Source: Annona cherimola (lineage: Eukaryota > Streptophyta > Magnoliopsida > Magnoliales > Annonaceae). Taken from it: a stretch of 64,000 nt of DNA. Below the pieces are notes generated by a model that made no database searches, was not told the DNA's origin, and worked only from the letters and a program-made list of their open reading frames with translations. The DNA is taken from contig CM059973.1 in the NCBI GenBank assembly GCA_030490835.1, positions 55,432,008 to 55,496,007 on the forward strand, read 5' to 3'. Positions 1 through 10,092 of this stretch are shown here, piece after piece (position 1 is the first letter of the stretch; each line of letters starts with the position of its first letter). The translations under genes and the position numbers were made by a program.

Positions 1-690
1 TTTGATGAGTAACCAAGGAATATTGCCTCATCACTTTTAGCATCCAATTTTCCCAAGTTGGTTTTTCCATTGTTCAAAACATAACATGTGCAACCAAAGG
101 CATGAAAATATGAAATATTTAGTTTTCTACCTTTCCATAGCTCATATGGGGTCTTTTTCAAGATTGCTCTAATGGTAACTCGGTTCAAAACATGACAAGC
201 TGTACTTACAGCTTCACCCCAAAATTTCTTGGATAATTTACTCTCATTTAGCATTGTTCTAGCCATCTCTTGTATAGTTCTATTTTTCCTTTCAACTACT
301 CCATTTTGTTGTGGAGTTCTTGGTGCAGAAAATGTGTGATGAATTCCTTTTTCATTGCATAATTCTATGAATCGTTTATTTTCAAATTCACCACCATGAT
401 CACTTCTTATGGTCATAATAGTACATTATTTTTCATTTTGCACCAAGTTTACAAAAGTTACAAACATAGAGAAGGCTTCATCTTTCCATACATGCATTTG
501 AAATACTATAAATGTTTCCTTTACCTTTGATTTTACCTTTCTCATTATTTCCAAAAGCAACAGTTCCATCGTTGCAAGGCTTGAGTTTATGAAATAAACT
601 TCTTTCACCGGTCATATGCCTTGAGCAACTACTATCCATGAACCAAACGTTGTTTGCCTTTGCCTTGAAACATATCTGAAAAATGAACAA
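1..690 (-). pseudogene. pol: pol fragment of copia-1 (protease remnant joined to integrase core)
   Basis: Begins in the +1 frame relative to gag. The protease region reads WFMDSSCSRHMTG, so the active-site triad D-S-G has become D-S-S. Near 476-495 the reading jumps from the protease region directly to the integrase core (KDEAFSMFV). Compared with copia-2 about 520 bases are missing, including the GAG-pre-integrase zinc-binding region, and the frame changes there. A stop follows NEK at about 425, where copia-2 has glutamine. The rest, down to base 1, reads cleanly as integrase core (IRSDHGGEF, then TPQQNGVVERKNRT) and continues off the window. Confidence 0.85.
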
Positions 691-697
691 ATAAATC

Positions 698-2569
698 TTA
701 TCTCTTTGGTACCCATTTTATGGGTCCATTTGGGTTAGTAAACTGATTTAATCTTTGTTGTTCTATCTTTGAAAGTCCAAATCTTGTGTTTCTTGGAACC
801 CAAACTAATTTTGCACCATGGTCATATAGTTTCTTAAAATTACATTTATGGACTTTATGACCCATCTTATTGCAAAAATTGCAAGTCATTGGTAATCTAG
901 GAGTAGGCCTCCAAGTATGTATTGATTCAACAATTGGCCTTCTAGTCCACGTAGTATGTTTTCTTTTGGGCTTGTAGATAGGTGCAGTTTTGGTTTGATT
1001 TTTCCGAAGTATTGGCACATTCGATTTGCCACTTTCTCTTTGCTCAAATGTGGAGTATCCAAGACCTCTTTTATTTGTTTGAGAGGTCATGTTCAGAAAC
1101 ATTTTTACATTTTCTCCTGGATTAGAGAATTTAGCTAATGATTCATTTAAGGATTCATTCTCCTTTTTCAATTTTTCCACTTCTTTCAAAAGAAAATCAT
1201 TTTCTTCTTTCAGTTTTGTTGCTTTTTCTGCTAGTTTTCCATTTACAATAATAATGGAGTTACATTGTTGTCTCTTTAATGATAACTTATTTCCTAGTTT
1301 TTTTATTTCCTCATATAATGAATCATATGCATGTTGTAATTCTTCTAATTCAGCACATTTGAGACATTCTTGAAAAGAAGAATACGTAGATTGAGAATGG
1401 CAAAGTTTGGAAGTTACATCTTCATTACTTGTACACTTTGTTGAAGTAGTTTGTTCTTCCAAAACTTCCGTTGTGTTCAAACACAACAAATCTTCTTCTT
1501 GCTCAATCCGCGCCATGCAGCATATTCTTGCACAATTTGCCGCTTCAAAATCATCGGTTGAGGAGCTACTTGTTGATGAAGTTTATTCGTTCACGTACAT
1601 TCCTCTTCCCTTTGGCCTTTGGAATTTTCTGCTTTCATGTCTTTCCCTCCTTTCTTGTTGATCCTTCGATTTCTCTTCGGGTGTAGGACATTGAGCTTGC
1701 ATATGTCCCATACCGCCGCATTTATAGCACTTTGTAGCCTTCTTCTTCTTCTCTTTTCGTGATCTCTCTTTGAAGTCTTTGAAGTTCTTTTCATTTCTCA
1801 CAAACTTTCGAAATCTGCGTGTGAGTAGAGCAATGTCTTCATCATTATTGTGAGATGATGAGGTGGATTCATCCGAGTTATGGGTGACTTTTAGTGCAAT
1901 TGCTCTTTTTCCTTTGTGGTGATCTTCATTTCTTTTCTTGATTAGCTCATGTGACATTAGTGAGCTAATAAGGTCTTCTAGCTTCAATGTGTTCAAGTCA
2001 TTTGCTTCTTCTATTACAGTAATTTTCGGAGTCCATGATTCGGGTAGAGCCCTTAGAATCTTCATGACCTGCTCCGATTCAGAAATTGCTTTTCCAAGAC
2101 CTTTCAAAGCATTAGTAATTTTAGAGAATCTAGCAAACATTTCAGAAATATTTTCTGTATCTAGCATTCTAAAGCTTTCCAACTCTCCAATCAAAATATT
2201 TCTCCTTGTCCCTTGAACTTGAGAAGTTCTTTCATATATAGATGTTAAAGTATCCCATATTTCTTTTGCGGTTAAACAAGAGGATACTCTATCATATTCG
2301 GAAGTCGTAAGAGCACAAAATAAAGAATTCATAGCCTTGGCGTTGCTCTTAACAGTTTTTACTTCCTCATCGGTCCATTTGGAAGCTCTTTCATCAATAG
2401 GCAAGGTTACACCGTCTTGAATTGCAATCCAAGAATCCATATCTGTAGCCATGATGAGTTGCTTCATACGAAGCTTCCAATAGCCGAAATTGTTCCCATC
2501 AAACAATGATGGCCTAGTAAAAGATTGGCCTTCGGCAAATGCGGGAACGGAAGTCGATTGGGATGCCAT
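698..2569 (-). pseudogene. gag: gag of copia-1, one premature stop
   Basis: Encodes the capsid/nucleocapsid polyprotein that packages element RNA in the cytoplasm. The start is the ATG about 30 bases after the primer site, giving MASQSTSVPAF. In order: an N-terminal DUF4219-like region (FDGNNFGYWKLRM), a UBN2-type capsid region to about residue 215, a basic stretch, a CCHC zinc knuckle (CYKCGGMGHMQAQC, about residue 280), then a coiled-coil-like extension and a second CCHC motif (CNFCNKMGHKVHKC) near the C-terminus. A TAA at 1583-1585 replaces the glutamate codon found in copia-2, and the same frame continues to 698, so this is a single nonsense change. The C-terminal coiled-coil extension is typical of Sirevirus gag. 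Confidence 0.88.
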
Positions 2570-2600
2570 ATCAAAAGATCTCTTTCGTATAACTCAAAGA

Positions 2601-2615
2601 CCTGCTCTGATACCA
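2601..2615 (-). other. Primer-binding site, initiator tRNA-Met (copia-1)
   Basis: On the minus strand the sequence TGGTATCAGAGCAGG lies two bases downstream of the LTR end. TGGTATCAGAGC is the standard plant initiator tRNA-Met primer site of copia elements. The same spacing is seen in copia-2. Confidence 0.93.
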
Positions 2616-3299
2616 CTTGTTGGTCCCGAGTTAATGACAATTACCCAAGAGGGGAGGGGTGAATTGGGTATTTAAAAATTTACAACTTAAAACATAAATT
2701 TTTTCCCGGATTAATCTAGTCCCCTTTATGAAGAAACAAAGTGGAAAGCAATATACTGTAGAGAGCAGAAATAAAAATTAACAAGCAAGATTTTTATAGT
2801 GGTTCGGGCAACCTCCCTACTCCACTCTTCCAAGCTCACACCTCTTGTGACTTGGGTTCCATTATGTATTCCGCGAATACAACTAGAGTCTCCACTCTCT
2901 TCTAGATTCTAACTCTAGGGGGCATATACAACCAGAGCCTCCGCTCTTTTCTAGATTCTAGCTCTAGGGGGTATCAACAATACACAGCACAAGTAGGTGA
3001 CGAGTTCCACTCCAATCACACACTACTTTGCTTACACTTGTTCTTAACTACCCAAGCTAAAACAAGTTCAATACAACTATAAGAATAAAAGAAAGTTTCT
3101 ACACGTTACTGTTGTGTAGACGCAGATTTTGTGCAGAGAAGGACTTGTAGTGTAGGCGTAGAGATTCAGCAAGCAGCTCTTGGCAGTTTGAAGCAAGGTT
3201 CTTCTTCTAAAAATTGGCTCGATCACTTGAAGCTCTTAAAGATGGGAATTATGCTCACTTGATGAATTCTCAGCTACCCTCCTCGATCATATTGATTGC

Positions 3300-3307
3300 C
3301 TTTTATA
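3300..3307 (-). promoter_or_regulatory. Probable TATA box in copia-1 LTR
   Basis: TATAAAAG on the minus strand, about 1.06 kb into the LTR. A TATAAATA sits at a comparable place in both copia-2 LTRs. Transcription of the element would start shortly downstream. Confidence 0.6.
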
Positions 3308-3387
3308 ATTGTTGAGAGAATCTGAACGTTTGGAGGTATGTGGCGCGCATTTAATGCGCCAACGTTTGAAAATTTTCCGACCGTTGC

Positions 3388-3570
3388 GACCCAAGTCGCA
3401 GGTGGAGTCGACTTCGCGTGCGACTTCGCCCAAGTCGCAGATGGAGTCGACTTCGGGTGCGACTTCGCCTGTACGCAACTTCTTCAAGTTCCGGTGTAGG
3501 TCGACTTGGTCCTCGACTTGACCCAAGTCGCAGGTGGAGTCGACTTCGGGTGCGACTTCACCTCGACAGC
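3388..3570. repeat. Cruciform-like GTCGAC unit array, block 1 (copia-1 LTR)
   Basis: Repeated units of roughly 35-40 bp have outer arms AAGTCGCA and TGCGACTT around a central GTCGAC palindrome. Each unit can fold into a hairpin. The same unit occurs in the copia-2 LTRs. Confidence 0.85.
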
Positions 3571-3924
3571 TTGCTTGATGAACTTGAAATCCTTGGAATG
3601 CTTTGCTTGCTTGAGTTTCTTCATGTTTGGTTGTTCTTCCTTTAAGACTCTTTATGATTCTTTAATTTTTCTATCTTAAAGCACATTTTACTCCATGTCT
3701 TGAGTCTTGTATCTTTGTATTCATGAACAAGTCCAATATATTTTGATTAGAATAGTTGAATTTATGCATCTTGCTTTCTTTGGACTTGGATTAGTCTTCA
3801 TATGTTCCAAGTCGAACATCTAAGTCGACTTGATCTTCAACTTGACTTAAGTTCTATGTTGAAATTGATCTAATCCCCGATTTGGCTTCTGAAGTTTCTG
3901 CCCTGTCAAACTGAAGTCGATACT

Positions 3925-4225
3925 GGAGTCGACTTGGTCTGCGACTTCGCCCAAGTCGCATGCGGAGTCGACTTCGTCTCCGACTTCAGCAGCTCTGCTC
4001 ATCGATTTCAACTCTGGACAGAAATGACGCCTCCAAGTCGCGACTGAAGTCGACTTGGTCTGCGACTTCACCTCAAGTCGCAAGCGGAGTCGACTTGGGA
4101 TGCGACTTCGGCAGTTCTCGTTCTCGATTTCAACTCTGGAAGGAAATGATGTTTCAAAGTCACTTCTTGAGTCGACTTGGGGATCGACTTGGCCTAAGTC
4201 GAAGCCTGAGTCGACTTGGAAATTA
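3925..4225. repeat. Cruciform-like GTCGAC unit array, block 2 (copia-1 LTR)
   Basis: Further units of the same design as 3388-3570, with more varied arms and some truncated members. The two blocks are separated by about 350 bp of ordinary AT-rich LTR. Confidence 0.8.
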
Positions 4226-4366
4226 ATTTGACTTGCCATGCTTCATATTCTTCAAATTTATAACCTTAAGTCATTTCCACAAACATGTTAGTAAACAAAA
4301 CTTACTCAAATTGATTTATTAATCATCAAAACATAGACTTGGCTTATTTTCCACATATTTCCAACA

Positions 4367-6047
4367 ATTTTGATTTGTATTCACAAACAACCCAAAAAAA
4401 TTCTTCTTACTTGATTCAACTTACATACACATCCACTCTTTTTACTCCATGAATTAAGAGTTCAAAAAATATGTAATAAAAAGGACCTCAATCTCTGAAC
4501 CTCATCATTCCTTTCTTGCTCTACTAATGTAGCACATACAATTGAATGACTTAGAAGTCTTTTATAGGTTGTAATGGTGCTTCAAGTAATTGGCTTAACA
4601 AAGAAAAAGGTATACTTTGATAATAAAAGTGAGAAAATTCATCAATTATGAAAATTTGAAACACACAAACAAAAATTGATTTGTCAAGCCTTCTAATGTA
4701 TCTTATTGCATCTTGGTTTTCAAACCCCCTTCACTTACTTACCAAACTTGACTATTGAATCATGAGCACCTTCTAGGTTGTAATGTTAGGTTCAAAATCC
4801 TTAGGTTTAAGAAAAAAGATCAAATTCAAGCTCAAACCATTTTCAAACTAACTTGAGTTTCCCATACATATTACATGTGAATTTTGAAACTTTCTGATGC
4901 ACAACCCCCGATACTTATCTTCTTTCTTCTTTTTTTTGAAGCCCACTATCACCCTTAGTTTGCTTTTTGATATTTTTACTAAGTTTGGCTCAATTTTCCT
5001 TACATATTTCAGGGTATTTAGAAAACAAAATATTTTCAAGCATAATACAAAAAAACCCAAGTGCTTAAATGCCTCAATTCCCTTTTAACTTTTCGGCTCA
5101 AAATACAAGTTCAAAGATGGTTCATTTTAAATAAGAGATACTGAGGTAAAGAAAGAAATAAAGTTAAGGCTTAAAGTGGGAAACTAAAAGTAATTCAAAA
5201 AAATGTAGCTCAATGTCCATATCAAAGAATCATTTCAATCATCTTCTTTAGACAAGCCAGCTTAAGCATTGCCTCAGAAAATTGCACATTGAGAATTTAA
5301 CTTTTATGTAAAATGTGAATTTCTAAGAGTTGTCTTCTTTTTAAATCTCAAGTTGGATCAAGATTGGAATTTTTCGTAACATGAATTTTAGGTTAAAATT
5401 AGATTTTATGAAGAAAAAATAGGCTTAAAAGTGTGAGATTTAGGGTTTTTTTATTTTGAATTTTATAAAATTTGAGTAAGAAATAGACTAAAAAGGGAAT
5501 TTAGTAGATATCACATAGTGAGCAAATTTGATGTACAAATTAGTGATAATATGATTTTAATATGTTACAAAAAATGTGAAAAGATGTTGACGTAGGAAAA
5601 ATTAAAATTTTCATTTATTTGGAATACTTATAAGAAAATTCAAAATTAGCGAAATTTTGATGGAGTGCCATAATTTGTATTTTTCGAATTATGAGGCATG
5701 ACATATGTTATTAGATTCATTTTGGAGTCTAGAATCCAACCCAATAAACAGTTTGTCAATCGAAGTTTTCTAGAAAATGTTATTGACAAAACAGTAAAAT
5801 ATTAATAATTTAATGACATTTCATAATTTTTGCGAAAGCATGCCATGGAAATATCCTCTCTTCCTCTCAACGGTTCGAACTAGAAGCTACAGGAAAAAAC
5901 AAGGATAAATGAAGAGAAAGGAGGAAAAGAAAGAAAAAGGAAAAGGAGAGAGAGGAGACAGAGAGAAGATATTTCTTAAGATGGCTTGAAAGGTAAACAT
6001 TTAAGATTAGGAGTTTGGAATTTTTCTCTACTGAAGGTAAGAAGGTT
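4367..6047. other. AT-rich stretch, no gene seen
   Basis: Contains only short, low-complexity reading frames. A purine-rich stretch at about 5890-5975 followed by GGTAAG resembles the leader of the gypsy LTRs here (10093-12597 and 39098-44996), but in plus orientation. I could not find matching LTR ends. Confidence 0.5.
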
Positions 6048-7016
6048 ATTTTCTTTCAAATAAATCATATCTTGTAAATGACTTATTTAACTATTGTAAA
6101 TGGGCAACGCTTTTGTATTGTATATTTTGAGAAGTTTGAGGCTTTAAGTTGTATAGGGGCTTTTAGAAATTTGTTGAGAACTAGGAGGCTTTGGTTGGAA
6201 CACATGGACCAAAGGATTTAGAAATGATTTTCCATACAAATGTAGTGTGTTGAGGTGAAATTTATGGATTCCATAATAGTTTGTTATGAAGTGTACCTAT
6301 TAAGTGCTTGATAAAATGCCAATGAGAGATGATTTATTGAATTCTTATAAAAACAGATATTTAGTATTTTGAAGGTGTAAATAGGTTGTTTTCTTTTTAA
6401 TAAATCATAGATTTGACTTATAAATAACTTATTTAACCATTACATACGAGCATAGCTCTTGTATTGTATGTTTTGGGAAGTTTAAGCTTCGAGTTGTGTA
6501 TGAAATTTTGGGATTTGTTGGGAATTAAGAGCTTTAGAGTGCATTTGGTAAGTGATAAAACTTTAGATAAAAAAATTTTATGTAAAAATTTTTGAAATGA
6601 AAGAAAATGATGTGATGTAATAAGGGTAATGATGAGATGATAAGGGGTAAAGGGAATAAAGTTTAAATAAATAGATATACAAATAATTTAAAAATATGAT
6701 AATTGTATAGGAAAAAGTGAAGAAATAATTAAAAAAGAGGATAATTGTAGAGATTGAGAAGTTTTAGTTATAAACAAACATACGTTTAGTTGGAACCTAT
6801 GGATCAAAGGATATGTAAGTGATTTTTCATGAAAATATATTGTGTTAAGGTAAAATATTTTAGTTCCATAATGGTTTGTTATGATTTCGAAAATATATCT
6901 ATTAAGTGTTTGATAAAATGTCAATGAGACGTATAATTCATTAGACTCATAGAAAAATGAATATTTTTGTATTTTAAAGGTATAAGTAAATTGATTTCCT
7001 TCCAAATGAAACTTGG
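6048..7016. repeat. Diverged tandem duplication (two copies plus a partial third)
   Basis: Copy 1 spans about 6048-6379, copy 2 about 6380-6983 (enlarged by the MITE at 6537-6784), and the beginning of a third follows at about 6984. Shared landmarks include AAATAAATCAT, TTGTATTGTAT, GGTTGGAAC and TTCCATAAT. The copies differ substantially, so the duplication is old. Confidence 0.75.
6537..6784. mobile_element. MITE-like insertion (248 bp) in duplicated copy 2
   Basis: Flanked on both sides by TTTA (6533-6536 and 6785-6788). Copy 1 of the surrounding tandem duplication (near 6190) shows the uninterrupted site (GGCTTTGGTTGGAAC), so the insertion is defined by an internal empty site. Termini are weak inverted repeats (GAGTGCATTTGGTAAGTG and, reversed, ACGTATGTTTG). 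A TTA-type duplication with a TTTGG-like end suggests a PIF/Harbinger (Tourist-like) MITE; this is inference. Confidence 0.65.
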
Positions 7017-10000
7017 TTTCGAGTTGAGAATGATTTTTTTGTATTTCACAGACACATCTTTGATTTCATGGCTAGGGGCATTTTTAAGGACTATAACTGT
7101 GTAGAGATCTTAATATCTTTGAAAATAATAGATCTTATGGAAAAGCATATGAATGATAGATTAAAAATAATTAGGAATAAATTTACACAAGTTTGACATA
7201 TAATGGATAGAAGTTTATAAAGTTTGCTTATAATTTCTATATTTTTTATATTGCTTGTATTGTGTTAGATGAAATGTCCAAGTTAAATTAGTTATATAAC
7301 ATGTATGTTAATATAGTATGTTGGTAAAATAAATAAATTGCTAAATATGGTTGAGTCGTGATATTTTGTGAATGATGTAGAATGAGACTTGTGATAGTTT
7401 AATATAGATGAGTATTAAGATATGTTATTTGTAAGAGAGATTAAATTGCTTTCTTAAATTGTGATTGAATTGATATTAAAATAATGTAAACCCTTGTGTT
7501 TAAAATTTGTGATGATAAATTGGAATGGATGGATAATGTATGAATGGGATGGGACTTAAATCCTAACACAACCTAGTTTGGAGCTAGTGTTGATGAGACG
7601 ACTTAGTTCATGTGTTTGGATCAATTTTGTGTTGATTTGGATTTTGAATTTTCATACAATGTGTTGATTTTTATGATTTAGAGCAAGACCCTTTATTGAA
7701 AATGATTTAATTGTGTGTTTTGACATGATTTTGTAAAACCATACAATGCAAGGTTTTGATATAAGAATGTGGCATGTGATAGTGTGATTGATGCATGCGC
7801 ATTCTTTGTATGAATGATGGTTTGAGTGATGGTGTGATGCTATGGGAATCGAGTTCCAATCTTCGGGTGGGGGTGTGTAGACTTTTGCAAGCTAAGTGCA
7901 TGGGTCATTGATTAGTGGATGTACGTCGAGTAGGCCATAACATTAGCAATGGGCACTGATTGTGTGCTTGAGGCAAGGGGTGTTCATGGCTCTTGATGGA
8001 CATGAGGATAGTTTGGTTGCATGTACTTATGTAACATGACATGATATGATTGTGTAGAGCTGGTGAGAGTCTAGTGTTTGCATTACATGCAATGACTTGG
8101 CATACATGATAAATTTGGCATAACTTTGTTGTTATTTTCACTGATTGCATCTACTTACTAAGTTTGCCTGGACACACATGTTCGTTTTCAATGTTTTAAT
8201 AGGATAGATATTGTAGGTACCTAGCTATGGGCCAGATAATTTTGATCATAGATTAAGGCGGACCATAATAGGTATAAGTTATGTTAATTTTGACCGTGTG
8301 ACACCTTTGAGGTTAACATGCATGAAATTGAAAATATACATATCATATTTGAGTGGTGGGATTTATATAGATAATGGGTTGTAGTTTATGAATGTATAGC
8401 TTAGAGAGGCTCTAATGGTAGGATTATGTTTTGTAAATATAAAATTTACTTTCACTGTGAGTTGAATCCTTGCTTCCGAGTGTGGATGTGATGATAATGA
8501 TGTTAAGATGAGGTTCAAATGATATGATTTTATATTGTTCCTGTTGTCATATGATTGAATAACATGCTAATTATAGACATCTAAGATTGCTATAAATGTA
8601 TTTTCATATGTGTATGGCCTTTGCCTCCCAAAGTATGACAGGTCTTGGGAAAATTTTGCTGGATCTCCACCTTAGCAATCGTCGGTCGAGGGCTCGGGCC
8701 ATCGAGGCATTACAAAAGACTTTGAAATTGTTCAAAAGGTTTTGATGTTTCAAAAAAGGTAAGCTAAGGCTAATTAGCTAAGAAATAATTGTCTTTATCA
8801 TTTTCTTTCTCAAGTGTGCACAAGGATTTCACCTTGATAAATCAAAGGGAATTATTTTAGGGTAGACGAAAAAATTGCTTTCATACATATAGATTTTATT
8901 AAGTGGTCTAGAATAAAAAAAATAGACTATTTTGACAAACAGATGCACAAACAACTAATTTAAAATATATTACTAAGTATCATTCTCATTTTTTCATTTC
9001 TGAAATTTTTTAACATTGTTTGCACAAAAGTTCTATGAATTTCAAAAATTTTAGCTACTCTTCGTATAAATCACATAATCATAATATTCACATTACTTGA
9101 TTTAAATAAAACATTCACAAAATATTTTGATTTGTGGTATTTTCATAAGGACCCAACAAATTCTGTGTGAGAGTTAAAATGAAAACATGTCGATATATAC
9201 ATATATATCAATGAAAATCATCTAGAATTTATTCACAACGCATTCACACCTTTACATTTGAATTAGATATGATCCTCAATGTCTAGTGCGCACACACTTC
9301 AACAATATCTTTTAATGTTATTTCACACAAATATACACTCATTCATTAAATGCAAGCATCATGAATCAAAATTTCTGAATTATAACAAAATGGTAGGATG
9401 ATTAACTTCCTTGTTTAATCTTCTATGTGTTTGCATTAATTTTATTATCATCCTTTTATTGTCAAATGTATTCCTACAAAAAAGTAATAGTCAATTTAAA
9501 TTGGAAAGAGAACAATGTTTCGGCAGCCTTTAGAGTCAGGGTTAGATTGTCCCATTTATGTTAATTGTTTTAAGAAATAAATGCTTAATTAATTCTCTTA
9601 ATGAATTTTAAAGTATTTAATTCCTTTAACAAGAAAATACATGATTAAAAGAGCTGAATCCAATAGTCCAAAAAATCATAATTTTATTAAAGTAATGATA
9701 AAAAGCATAAAGATCTTTCTATGACTTTACAAGTGTATTACAAATTATGTCTAACAAAAATACAAATATGAGTAAGTGCACTTCATTACGCATTGTGACT
9801 CGAACAGGTTGTATATCGACCACACGACATAACTAACAAAAATAAATATAGATTATTTCGCCACACGTCATGACTTGGATGAGTTCACACTTAGCCCATC
9901 GACTAGTGATGACTTGTTTAGGACTAGTGAGAGGCTCGTCGACTATAATAACGACCCTACATAGTAAGTTAAATTTGCACTCAACTTCTGAATTTGGACA

Positions 10001-10092
10001 ACAAACCAGCATCTCCTACATTCATATTAATAAGTCAGCGTGTCTCACATTCAGTCTCTAGATTCGCACAGTAGGCCATCGTATTCTGCATA
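7017..10092. other. AT-rich unassigned DNA, no gene seen
   Basis: No coding similarity recognised on either strand. The segment up to about 8730 ends in a GC-richer piece (GGGCTCGGGCCATCGAGG, then CATTACA) that resembles the end of a plus-strand gypsy LTR, but no primer site follows and no matching start was found. Confidence 0.45.

Larger units (their letters stand above)
1..4366 (-). mobile_element. copia-1: Sirevirus-like Ty1/copia retrotransposon, cut by window start
   Basis: Minus-strand LTR retrotransposon. From right to left it shows a complete 5' LTR (2618-4366), a primer-binding site for initiator tRNA-Met, a gag with one stop codon, and a pol fragment that runs off the window. The Sirevirus assignment rests on a long gag with a coiled-coil C-terminal extension, a protease-region signature ending CSRHMTG, and close similarity to copia-2, which also has a third ORF after pol. 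The base pairs flanking the right LTR end (4367-4371, ATTTT) should be one copy of the target duplication; the other lies outside the window. The element is defective through a gag stop, an integrase stop and an internal deletion in pol. Confidence 0.9.
2618..4366 (-). repeat. 5' LTR of copia-1
   Basis: Bounded by TGTTGG at the element start (right end, plus-strand CCAACA at 4361-4366) and CCAACA at the element end (left, plus-strand TGTTGG at 2618-2623). Length is about 1749 bp. Its first 70 bases on the minus strand match the start of the copia-2 LTR at 23721 well. It contains two blocks of hairpin-forming GTCGAC units and a TATA box at 3300-3307. Confidence 0.9.

Noticed and set aside
5860..8730. 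Complete plus-strand gypsy LTR
   Set aside because: Layout (purine-rich leader, GGTAAG, LTR-like end) is suggestive, but no matching start, target duplication or primer site was found.
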